From Bacteriovoracaceae bacterium (GTDB lineage: Bacteria > Bdellovibrionota > Bacteriovoracia > Bacteriovoracales > Bacteriovoracaceae): 64,000 nucleotides of DNA. Numbering within the stretch: position 1 is the first letter of the stretch; each line of letters starts with the position of its first letter. Below the pieces are notes generated by a model. It saw only the letters and a program-made list of their open reading frames with translations, was not told the origin of the DNA and did not search any database. The position numbers were made by a program, and so were the translations under genes. The DNA is taken from the NCBI GenBank assembly GCA_024711325.1, contig JANJTC010000003.1:62001-126000 (forward strand), read 5' to 3'. Below, piece after piece: positions 35,724 to 42,808 of this stretch.

Positions 35724-37754
35724 GTGGAATTAGAAAAAAATAAGCAGCCTAAGATGTTTGAGCTAAGACCAACAAAAGCTCATTACAAAACTCAAGGTGG
35801 AGTTTTCCGAAAAGGACGACATCTTCTTGGGCGCACAGAAAGCTGCGATCTGATTGTAAATAATGATTCTGTCTCCGCCGTTCATGCGGTGCTCGAGATC
35901 TTTGATGATCGGGCAGTCATTTATGATATGAATTCAACCAATGGAACTTTTGTTAATGATGATAAGATCATCGTTAAAGAAATTCATGTCGGAGATTTTT
36001 TTCGACTGGCCGATGTCGAGTTTGAATTTCAAATTTACGCTGCAGATGAAGCTCTTCCTCCAGTACTCGATTCATTGGAGCCGGCCCATGGTTCAGCTTC
36101 TGTTAAGGCGCTTCCTTCAGCACTGCCAGAATTGCCAGCGGCTCCCAGGGCTTTACCTAAAGCAGCTCCAGCGGTTTCTTCAGAAGTTCCATCTATTGTG
36201 TACCCATTAGCTTCTGACCCTAAAGCTGAATTCTCTGAATATATATTTGAAGACCAGGCAGAACTTTATCCTATCTTCAAATACGAATCGACTAAACAAG
36301 CAGTCGAAGTCATTATTCTTTTTAATGATCAAGTATTTAGTGTTGATTATCTACCTGAAGGTAAAGCCACGTATTACATCTCTGGTGTTACAACTAAGAG
36401 TGAAGAACTTGAATTCCCTTATCTTGGTAAAACAGAAAAATTCCCTTTCGTAGAAGTGCGGGGTGGATCAGCTGTTGTGCATACGCTACCAGGGTTTGGA
36501 GTTTTCCTTCTTTCTGATAAGAAAAAAGATACTGGACATGTGGGTACGAGCGTTGAACTCAATGGGCAGGACCTACTTCGATTACAAAAAGATAATTTAC
36601 AAATTTTTGTGAGGAATGTTGCCGCTCCTCCGAAAGTCGCTTCGGCTCCAATCCTTAAACGAGATCAGGAGTTTAGAAAGTATCTGGCAATGATTCTCTT
36701 CCTGGTAGGGATGTTTTCAATTGGTATGAATCTCATCGAGATTCCAGAAGACGAAAAGAAAGAAGATCTTGCCCCAGAACGTCTGGCAACAATTCTTTAC
36801 AAACGCCCTTTAACAGTCTCCAAAAATAAAGCAGTTGAGAAGACTGAAGTTAAAGAGAAAGCTGCTCAAACTGCTCCTGATAAAGTTGCAGTAAAAAAAG
36901 TGACTGAAACCCAGAAGAAACCGGATGTCAAAAAACCTGATATCATGCAGACTAAGGATCAAACTAAGAAGCCAGATCCAGGGAAGAAGACAGCTACAGA
37001 GAAGAAGATTGTTAAACAGGGGACACAACCTGTTAAAAAGCCTAGTCCGAAGGTAGTATCAACACCTTCCGCTGCGGCCAATAATAATCAAAAAATGCCT
37101 TCTGCTAAAACCCCAACGGCCCAGTCTCAATTTCAGGCTAAAACCGCAGGACATGTTGAAGTTTATAAATCTGCAGATTTTAAAAGCTCTATTAGTTCAT
37201 TGGTAGCTAAGGGTGGATCACTTTCGGGTGTCCAAACAAAAGCAGTCACTGGCACTGGCGGAGAGATGGTGGGGGCCGCTTCTGGTGTGAGTACTGGATC
37301 AGGTAATATCAAGACAGCAGACATAGCAACGAACCAGGGAAGTCTTGTTGGTGCAACCACTGGCCAATTAGGAGAATCAAAAGGGGCCGAAGGGTTATCT
37401 GCCAAACGAATGATTTATACCGCTGGGATTCCTTCGGAAACAGTTGTTCTGGGTTCTATGGATCCTGATATTATTCGCCAACGACTGATGGAGTTTTTGC
37501 CTCAGTTTCGAAGCTGTTATCAGCGTGAACTTGAAAGACGTGGAACTGAAGCTACCGGAACGATAAAACTTAACTTTGTAATCGGCTCCTCTGGACACGT
37601 ATCCAAGGCCGGTATTGATGGATCAACTCCACTTCCTAGAGATGTTAGTGGTTGTGTGGTGAATGTCCTGAGAGGGATAACGTTTCCTGAACCTATGGGT
37701 GGCGGTACAGTAGAAGTGAAACAACCAATGAACTTCTACCCTAAGAAAATATAA
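35724..37754 (+). CDS. AgmX/GltJ-type FHA and TonB-like transperiplasmic protein
   Basis: The 676-residue protein combines an N-terminal cytoplasmic FHA domain with conserved residues ('GRTESCDLIV', S-A-V-H54, 'STNGTF'), an Ala/Pro linker, a second beta-rich domain (about 165-290), one membrane helix near 318-338, a long Lys/Pro/Thr-rich periplasmic linker and a C-terminal AgmX/PglI-type domain ('FRSCYQRELERRG', 'VSGCVVNVLRGITFPEP'). This architecture matches gliding-machinery proteins that couple a TolQR-type motor to the outer membrane. FHA domains bind phosphothreonine, so phosphorylation may regulate it. The GTG start follows AGGGGA. Confidence 0.85.
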   Translation: MELEKNKQPKMFELRPTKAHYKTQGGVFRKGRHLLGRTESCDLIVNNDSVSAVHAVLEIFDDRAVIYDMNSTNGTFVNDDKIIVKEIHVGDFFRLADVEFEFQIYAADEALPPVLDSLEPAHGSASVKALPSALPELPAAPRALPKAAPAVSSEVPSIVYPLASDPKAEFSEYIFEDQAELYPIFKYESTKQAVEVIILFNDQVFSVDYLPEGKATYYISGVTTKSEELEFPYLGKTEKFPFVEVRGGSAVVHTLPGFGVFLLSDKKKDTGHVGTSVELNGQDLLRLQKDNLQIFVRNVAAPPKVASAPILKRDQEFRKYLAMILFLVGMFSIGMNLIEIPEDEKKEDLAPERLATILYKRPLTVSKNKAVEKTEVKEKAAQTAPDKVAVKKVTETQKKPDVKKPDIMQTKDQTKKPDPGKKTATEKKIVKQGTQPVKKPSPKVVSTPSAAANNNQKMPSAKTPTAQSQFQAKTAGHVEVYKSADFKSSISSLVAKGGSLSGVQTKAVTGTGGEMVGAASGVSTGSGNIKTADIATNQGSLVGATTGQLGESKGAEGLSAKRMIYTAGIPSETVVLGSMDPDIIRQRLMEFLPQFRSCYQRELERRGTEATGTIKLNFVIGSSGHVSKAGIDGSTPLPRDVSGCVVNVLRGITFPEPMGGGTVEVKQPMNFYPKKI

Positions 37755-37765
37755 TTCCAAAAGGT

Positions 37766-37819
37766 TCCAGCACACTTTTACGTAAACACTGTGTAATGAC
37801 GTATATAAAATGTGCTGGA
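37766..37819. repeat. Long imperfect inverted repeat after the AgmX-like gene
   Basis: TCCAGCACA (37766-37774) pairs perfectly with TGTGCTGGA (37811-37819), and the stem continues imperfectly through TTTTACGT and ACGTATATAAAA around a 15-base loop. It begins 11 bases after the AgmX-like stop. It may end or protect the mRNA, or be a binding site. Confidence 0.55.
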
Positions 37820-37871
37820 TCTTATCTAAATCTTCTGTCTAGATTTTTACATCAATGAAAATGTATGAATT

Positions 37872-37900
37872 CACTAGGGATCCTGATTGGGATCCCAGTG
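37872..37900. terminator. Hairpin between convergent operons
   Basis: CACT-A-GGGATCC, a short TGATT loop and GGGATCCCAGTG form a strong stem with one bulge. It lies midway in the 200-base gap between the convergent AgmX-like and TolR-like genes and could stop transcripts from both sides, although a clear T-tract is missing. The rest of the gap shows nothing else. Confidence 0.5.
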
Positions 37901-37954
37901 GTAGATGATAGATTGACTCATTGCTTACGTAAAAGGGTGTTGGAACCTAGTTGT

Positions 37955-38467
37955 CTAATTAGAAGTTAGGACGACGAATTTGAATTCTTTAAAGCCGGCA
38001 GCTGCGCAGGTGTACATAACGCGTTTTAAATAATTATATTTCAAAGATTTATCCACTACTAGATTTGCTATTCCTGAGAACTTTTTGGCTTCAGGAGAAA
38101 GCTTTTCTGACTGCTTAATGGTTTCTTTAATCTTAACTAATTCATTATAGAGGGGAACTATCCGGCGCCCGCCTTCATCAAAGAGTTGGCCTTTATCACT
38201 GCTATCAACGTTAACCACTTCTGTATCATCGACCCAGATCTGGGACTTAGAAACCTGAATATTCACACCGAAGTTATTCATTGATTCAGAAGCCGAGCGG
38301 GGAAGCTCAATATCTTTAGGAACGTTAATGATCACACCTGACGAATTATAACTTTGAAGTAGAAATACCAGCAGGATGGTTAAAATATCGAGGAGAGAAG
38401 TGATATCAATATCGAAGACTTTAGTCTTTCTTCTTCTCGCACTAAATCGTGAAGCCTTACGTGCCAT
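37955..38467 (-). CDS. TolR/ExbD-like motor protein 2 (AglS-like)
   Basis: The 170-residue protein has a basic N-terminus, one membrane helix containing the critical Asp ('DITSLLDILTILLVF', D27) and a periplasmic domain. Asp at this place carries protons in TolR, ExbD and AglS. AGAGGA precedes the ATG. It is the third gene of a TolQ-TolR-TolR unit that faces the AgmX-like cluster and probably powers it, as AglRQS powers myxobacterial gliding. Confidence 0.82.
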   Translation of the reverse strand: MARKASRFSARRRKTKVFDIDITSLLDILTILLVFLLQSYNSSGVIINVPKDIELPRSASESMNNFGVNIQVSKSQIWVDDTEVVNVDSSDKGQLFDEGGRRIVPLYNELVKIKETIKQSEKLSPEAKKFSGIANLVVDKSLKYNYLKRVMYTCAAAGFKEFKFVVLTSN

Positions 38468-38475
38468 ATATCCTC

Positions 38476-39006
38476 TTAGCTCATTAAATTAGAGAAAATG
38501 ATTTTACTAAACAGGTCTTTGATTTTTTCATCAATCCCGTCTTTATTTTTTTTGAATATCGCTTCATCAGTTTTATTCAAAACTCTGACTGCATCCATGA
38601 TTTTAACAATTTCATCGTAAGTCAGATCGCCCACTGGCTCAAAGATGATAGTGTTTTCATCAAGGTGATCTTTTTTGAGATCAATCAGCACACTATGAAT
38701 TTCTTCATAGTTAAATTCACCATTTGGTTGACGTTGAAACTTCTTAAAAGACTTTGATGGTAAGCCTCGTGCCAGAGTGATTTCATTCGTCTCCGCTGTA
38801 AGAGTCAATGCCAGAGGATCCTTTTGGTCTTTTGGAGGTTCAGCATCAGAAACAATCGGAACATCACTTCCGATCTCATAAATCCTAAGAAAGGTAGATG
38901 ACATTAATAGGAAGAAGATGAAGATAAAAATAGCATCCATGATTGGAACTAGATTTAGCTTCTCTTCCGGTTTTCTTCTTTTGCGGCTGGTAGGGACTTT
39001 TAGCAT
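38476..39006 (-). CDS. TolR/ExbD-like motor protein 1 (AglQ-like)
   Basis: The 176-residue protein has the same layout as its neighbour: basic N-terminus, one helix with a conserved Asp ('LVPIMDAIFIFIFFLL', D24) and a periplasmic domain. AAGGA lies seven bases before the ATG. Two different TolR-type proteins beside one TolQ-type protein is the AglR-AglQ-AglS arrangement of gliding motors. Confidence 0.82.
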   Translation of the reverse strand: MLKVPTSRKRRKPEEKLNLVPIMDAIFIFIFFLLMSSTFLRIYEIGSDVPIVSDAEPPKDQKDPLALTLTAETNEITLARGLPSKSFKKFQRQPNGEFNYEEIHSVLIDLKKDHLDENTIIFEPVGDLTYDEIVKIMDAVRVLNKTDEAIFKKNKDGIDEKIKDLFSKIIFSNLMS

Positions 39007-39016
39007 GAGCTAATCC

Positions 39017-39658
39017 TTACTCGTCTATGGCTTTTTTAGTACCAAGTAGATCCTGTAGTTTTACTGAGAATTCATCAATTTCGGAGACAATTTTCTCAGA
39101 CTTCGCTGCCAGGAAAGCGTGAACCATCATAATGGTAATCGCTGCAAAAAGACCAAATGCTGTTGTATTCATAGCAACAGCAATACCTTTTGCCAGAACT
39201 TCTGCTTTTTGTGTCGGATCAGCTGCCGATACTGCAGAAAATGATTGAATCAAACCCTGGATTGTTCCAAGTAGACCGAAGAGAGTTGAAAGGTTTGCAG
39301 CAAGCTGAAGATAAGGAAGTCGCATTTCTATTTTAGGAATAACTTCCAATGCAGTTGCATCAATAGCATTTTGAACTTGTTCCGTTGATTGATTGGCACG
39401 CTTTAGACCGCTTTTTAATACTTTCGGAAGTGCGGCCATAGATCCTGAACAAACTCGAATGGCACCTTGAATATCGTTTGAGAGTATATAGCGCTGAAGT
39501 TCATTCATAAATGAAGGACCATCAACATCATATGTATAAGATAATTTTTTGAATCTCTCGAGTGCAACTGCTAGTGCGAAGGCCCACACTGCCAGGATTA
39601 CGTACATGAAGACTCCGCCCTCTGAGATAAAGCGGATAGCATCTTGAACTAACGTCAT
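39017..39658 (-). CDS. TolQ/ExbB/MotA-like motor protein (AglR-like)
   Basis: The 213-residue protein has three membrane helices. The core 'LSTLFGLLGTIQGLIQSFSAV' region (quoted loosely as helix 2) and the 'AMNTTAFGLFAAI' helix are typical of TolQ/ExbB/AglR. The ATG at 39658 is chosen over 39673 because AGGGGA lies four bases before it. With the two following TolR-type genes it should form a proton-driven inner-membrane stator. Confidence 0.9.
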   Translation of the reverse strand: MTLVQDAIRFISEGGVFMYVILAVWAFALAVALERFKKLSYTYDVDGPSFMNELQRYILSNDIQGAIRVCSGSMAALPKVLKSGLKRANQSTEQVQNAIDATALEVIPKIEMRLPYLQLAANLSTLFGLLGTIQGLIQSFSAVSAADPTQKAEVLAKGIAVAMNTTAFGLFAAITIMMVHAFLAAKSEKIVSEIDEFSVKLQDLLGTKKAIDE

Positions 39659-39746
39659 AAATTCCCCTTCCATGGAAAAATAAAGATTTATACCTCATTA
39701 TAAGCCTAATTTAATGTGGGGAAAGAAAATTCAGCGAGATAGGAGA

Positions 39747-39770
39747 AAGGGGCAACGTTTGCTGCCCCTT
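39747..39770 (-). terminator. Terminator after the 39.8 kb exported-protein gene
   Basis: On the minus strand AAGGGGCA pairs with TGCCCCTT around a short loop and is followed by TTTCTCC. It separates the two exported-protein genes upstream from the motor genes. Confidence 0.65.
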
Positions 39771-39783
39771 AATACTTAGTTGA

Positions 39784-40209
39784 TTAAAATGTGCAGGTAA
39801 TTTTTTTGTTCTGATACAGCATGCTGGCAGAAACCAACCGCCCGCTCTGGTTGATGGTTAAAGTCGAACCATCCTGTGCTTTATATTCAAAATCTCTGAC
39901 TTCCGTTTTACTTCCTACCTGAAAGAGATTGTTCATCCAGGAACGTTTGTCATACTTAACTTTGATGCTTCTTTCATAGTCATTCCCACTAAGTTCCATC
40001 CTTACCAGAATATTGTAAGCGGGATTACCATAAGAATCTTCTTCCATGAGATTTTTCACTTTATCAATCTTCACTTTGCAGGTGGTTTCAATGCCACTCA
40101 CAATCAGCTTCGTTTTGAGGGAGCCTTCCAGAACTTGAGTTCCCTCGATCGAATGAGCAAATGCAGTTGTTAATGTAACAGTCATCAATCCAAATAATAT
40201 TTTTTTCAT
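39784..40209 (-). CDS. Small exported protein, unknown
   Basis: The 141-residue protein has a signal peptide ('MKKILFGLMTVTLTTAFA') and a beta-rich mature part with two cysteines ('ETTCKVKID' and a C-terminal 'KKITCTF') that may form one disulfide. It lies 12 bases after the next upstream gene. No family is recognised. Confidence 0.55.
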   Translation of the reverse strand: MKKILFGLMTVTLTTAFAHSIEGTQVLEGSLKTKLIVSGIETTCKVKIDKVKNLMEEDSYGNPAYNILVRMELSGNDYERSIKVKYDKRSWMNNLFQVGSKTEVRDFEYKAQDGSTLTINQSGRLVSASMLYQNKKITCTF

Positions 40210-40221
40210 ATATATAATTCC

Positions 40222-41127
40222 TTAAAATTTTCTGTCTTTTTTACCAGTATCAAGACCCTCATAGGACTTATCCCAATTCTTGAAAGCTTTTCGGGCGTCT
40301 TGTAATTCTTCCAGAACCCAATGATTTCTCAGCTCACCGATTTTGTCCCGATTTTCCATATCGAGTGGTCTGAAATAATACATAGGCACTTTCATGATAT
40401 AGCACAGACGATTCCAGTGATTGTTTTCAAATTCTTGATAGGTTGTTATTTCGGGACAAGTGATTTTATCCGTATGAAGGAACCAGTTATACCACTCTTT
40501 AACCGGGGTTGGTTTTTTCATGAACGTTCCATCCATGACGTATTCAATTCCGCCAGCTGTAACCATTGGAGCAACATGAAACCACCAATTGAAATCTTCC
40601 AGAATCTGATACCGTTTGGTGTAGAACATAAATATTTTTTCTGAATAGATATTTGATTTTGACCACATATCAAATGCCCACATATGAGCACGCTTAAAGC
40701 ATTGAGAACGATTTTTATCTCCATCGTTAAGCATGTCATTAAAGACCTTTACTGCATTTTCATAAGTCTGAAGATCAGTAGGAGCAAATGATCTTAATTG
40801 GTTGTATTGAAAATGATTAAGGTCGAGAGTACGGGTATCAACTTCATTTGGACCCGCAAGTCTGATATTGGTAATGATGGCTTCGTTTCCTGCAAGTGAA
40901 TAATCTAGCTTCACCAGCTGGCCCACCATTCCTGCCAGACGCTTAAGGTTATCTTCACTGTTGGTTGTTTTATAAACTCGTCCATCAATACCTGAAAGAA
41001 CAAAAAGTCGTTCTGATTTGATTGATTCAAAGACATTAAAGACAGTTGTATAAACGGTCTCAGCTAAGGCCTGTCTTTGGAAAAACAATAAGGACACAAA
41101 TACTGTTAACCACAATTTCACGGTCAT
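40222..41127 (-). CDS. Exported protein, unknown, possibly protein-glutaminase-like
   Basis: The 301-residue protein has a signal peptide ending 'QRQALA'. The central motif 'NRSQCFKRAHMWAFDMW' with a Cys followed by 'WWFHVAPMV' and a later 'YVMDGTF' resembles the Cys-His-Asp order of papain-like protein glutaminases, with candidate residues Cys, His and Asp. This is a resemblance noted by eye. AGGAG precedes the ATG. It probably shares a promoter with the small exported protein downstream. Confidence 0.55.
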   Translation of the reverse strand: MTVKLWLTVFVSLLFFQRQALAETVYTTVFNVFESIKSERLFVLSGIDGRVYKTTNSEDNLKRLAGMVGQLVKLDYSLAGNEAIITNIRLAGPNEVDTRTLDLNHFQYNQLRSFAPTDLQTYENAVKVFNDMLNDGDKNRSQCFKRAHMWAFDMWSKSNIYSEKIFMFYTKRYQILEDFNWWFHVAPMVTAGGIEYVMDGTFMKKPTPVKEWYNWFLHTDKITCPEITTYQEFENNHWNRLCYIMKVPMYYFRPLDMENRDKIGELRNHWVLEELQDARKAFKNWDKSYEGLDTGKKDRKF

Positions 41128-41206
41128 AAGAACTCCTGGATAATATGGAGTCGTTATAAGAAACGTTAAAATCTATGGCCACTTTAGAGAAATTACACTG
41201 TAATTT

Positions 41207-41788
41207 TTACAGATAATTTTCTGGGAACAGTTGTCTCTCGATGCCTTCAATGAAGATATGGATGCACTTGATATGGACTTCTTGAATTCGATCTGTAATG
41301 GGGCAAGGGATAATTAATGGAACATCAACCATGGATTTGAGCTTTCCGCCGTCTTTTCCTAAAAGTCCTACGACTTTCATGCCTTTGGCTTTGGCCACTT
41401 CCACCGCTTTAATAACATTGGCGGAATTTCCTGATGTTGAGATCGCAAGCAGAGTATCTCCCTGCTGACCCCAGGCTTCTACAAAACGGGAAAAGATATA
41501 ATCAAAACCAAAATCATTAGCGATGCAGGTTATATGCCCGGCCTCGGAAATTCCTGTAGCAGGAAGCGGGGCCCGGTCTTTGCGATAACGACCAGTCAAC
41601 TCTTCAGCAAAGTGAAGTGAATCGCACATTGAGCCACCATTTCCGCAGCTAAAAACACGTCCCTTATTCTTGAATGAATCAACGAAAATTTGAATTGATT
41701 GCTCAATTAGTTTAATGTTTTTTTCGTCATCAATGAATTTATTAAGAGTGGTTTGTGCTTCTAGAAGAGATGAACGGATATAGCTCAT
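41207..41788 (-). CDS. gmhA: Sedoheptulose-7-phosphate isomerase
   Basis: The 193-residue SIS-domain enzyme makes D-glycero-D-manno-heptose 7-phosphate, the first step towards ADP-heptose for lipopolysaccharide. The phosphosugar-binding motifs 'CGNGGSMCDSLHFAEEL' and 'STSGNSANV' and the catalytic C-terminal His region ('QEVHIKCIH') are present. It follows trxA after 36 bases; its own Shine-Dalgarno site is poor, and a hairpin lies just upstream. Confidence 0.88.
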   Translation of the reverse strand: MSYIRSSLLEAQTTLNKFIDDEKNIKLIEQSIQIFVDSFKNKGRVFSCGNGGSMCDSLHFAEELTGRYRKDRAPLPATGISEAGHITCIANDFGFDYIFSRFVEAWGQQGDTLLAISTSGNSANVIKAVEVAKAKGMKVVGLLGKDGGKLKSMVDVPLIIPCPITDRIQEVHIKCIHIFIEGIERQLFPENYL

Positions 41789-41796
41789 AAGTTACA

Positions 41797-41816
41797 GGCG
41801 GACCCATAGGTCCGCC
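41797..41816. terminator. Hairpin between trxA and gmhA
   Basis: GGCGGACC and GGTCCGCC form a perfect eight-pair, GC-rich stem around CATA, nine bases past the trxA stop and nine bases before the gmhA start. There is no T-tract, so it could stabilise the trxA message or reduce gmhA expression rather than terminate fully. Confidence 0.5.
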
Positions 41817-41824
41817 AGCCTGAA

Positions 41825-42148
41825 TTATAAAAGTGAATTGATATTTTTAACGATTTCAGCTTTCGGTTGATTTCCAACAAGAGTTGACTTCACTTCGCCA
41901 TTCTTGAAGAAGATAAGCGTAGGGATACCACGGATACCGTATTTCTGAGCAAGATCAGAAGCCTGATCAACGTTAACTTTGACCACGTTTGCTTTACCGT
42001 TCATTTCAGTAGCTATCTCATCTAATACTGGAGAGAGGGCCTTACACGGACCGCACCATTCAGCCCAAAAATCTACGAGGACTGGTTTGTCAGAATTCAT
42101 AACTTCTTGGTCAAAATTAGCAGAAGTTACACTTGTTAGATTTGCCAT
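41825..42148 (-). CDS. trxA: Thioredoxin
   Basis: The 107-residue cytoplasmic thioredoxin reduces protein disulfides. The active site is W-C32-G-P-C35, with the Asp in 'LVDFWAEWC' and the cis-Pro in 'IRGIPTL' both conserved. There is no signal peptide. AAGGAG precedes the ATG. The length is standard. Confidence 0.96.
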   Translation of the reverse strand: MANLTSVTSANFDQEVMNSDKPVLVDFWAEWCGPCKALSPVLDEIATEMNGKANVVKVNVDQASDLAQKYGIRGIPTLIFFKNGEVKSTLVGNQPKAEIVKNINSLL

Positions 42149-42288
42149 ATATACTCCTTATGCGGCGTGCTTTTCGAGCAACGCCTTACTTTAACTTAAG
42201 CTCAGCTTTGAGACAAGTATACCAGAAGATCATCCGATTAACATACTCCAGAATTAATGAAAATGCGTTCAACCTGCATATTTTTAGC

Positions 42289-42294
42289 TACAAT
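42289..42294 (+). promoter_or_regulatory. -10 box of the RDD gene (leaderless)
   Basis: TACAAT lies seven bases before the ATG at 42302; a TTCAAC 15 bases upstream is a weak -35. No Shine-Dalgarno sequence is present, so the mRNA may begin at the start codon. Confidence 0.35.
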
Positions 42295-42301
42295 AATCCG
42301 G

Positions 42302-42802
42302 ATGAATAGAAAGTCTCTCATGTCAGGGCCGATGCAACGAGCCCGTTGGTCACGACTTATTGCTAAAAGTATCGATCTAGTCCTGGTTATTCTGGGAGCC
42401 GTTTTCTATTACCCCATGGGATTAATCCTTGGAATCGTTTATCTTTGCATAGCCGATTCACTCTACGACGGCCAAAGCATAGGAAAACGTTTCATGGGTT
42501 TTGGAGTGGTCTCTTTAATTGATGGTTCTCCTTGCTCAGCATTTCAATCCTTCATTCGTAATTTACCTTTTACTGTACCCTTATTCTTTTTAGTGTTCCC
42601 ATTTTGGGGATGGGTTTTTTCTGCCGTTTTTGCCTTGCCTCTGGCCGCAATGGAAGTATATTTTCTCTTTAAGGGAGATTCGGCCCACCGTCTTGGAGAC
42701 ATCATGGCGGATACCACCGTTATAGCTAATGATGGTACTAGATTAGATTTACGCAAGACTAAGTCTTCTTGGTTTGATACACCACCCGTTCCACTTCAAT
42801 AG
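42302..42802 (+). CDS. RDD family membrane protein
   Basis: The 166-residue inner-membrane protein has the RDD pattern: an Arg in the first helix region ('RLIAKSIDLVLVIL'), 'DSLYDGQSIGKRFMG' and the final 'RLGDIMADTTV' helix. RDD proteins include presumed transporters of unclear substrate. The start is uncertain: 42302 fits the promoter, while 42257 and 42320 are also possible. It ends six bases before polA and is probably co-transcribed with it. Confidence 0.75.
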   Translation: MNRKSLMSGPMQRARWSRLIAKSIDLVLVILGAVFYYPMGLILGIVYLCIADSLYDGQSIGKRFMGFGVVSLIDGSPCSAFQSFIRNLPFTVPLFFLVFPFWGWVFSAVFALPLAAMEVYFLFKGDSAHRLGDIMADTTVIANDGTRLDLRKTKSSWFDTPPVPLQ

Positions 42803-42808
42803 GTTAGA

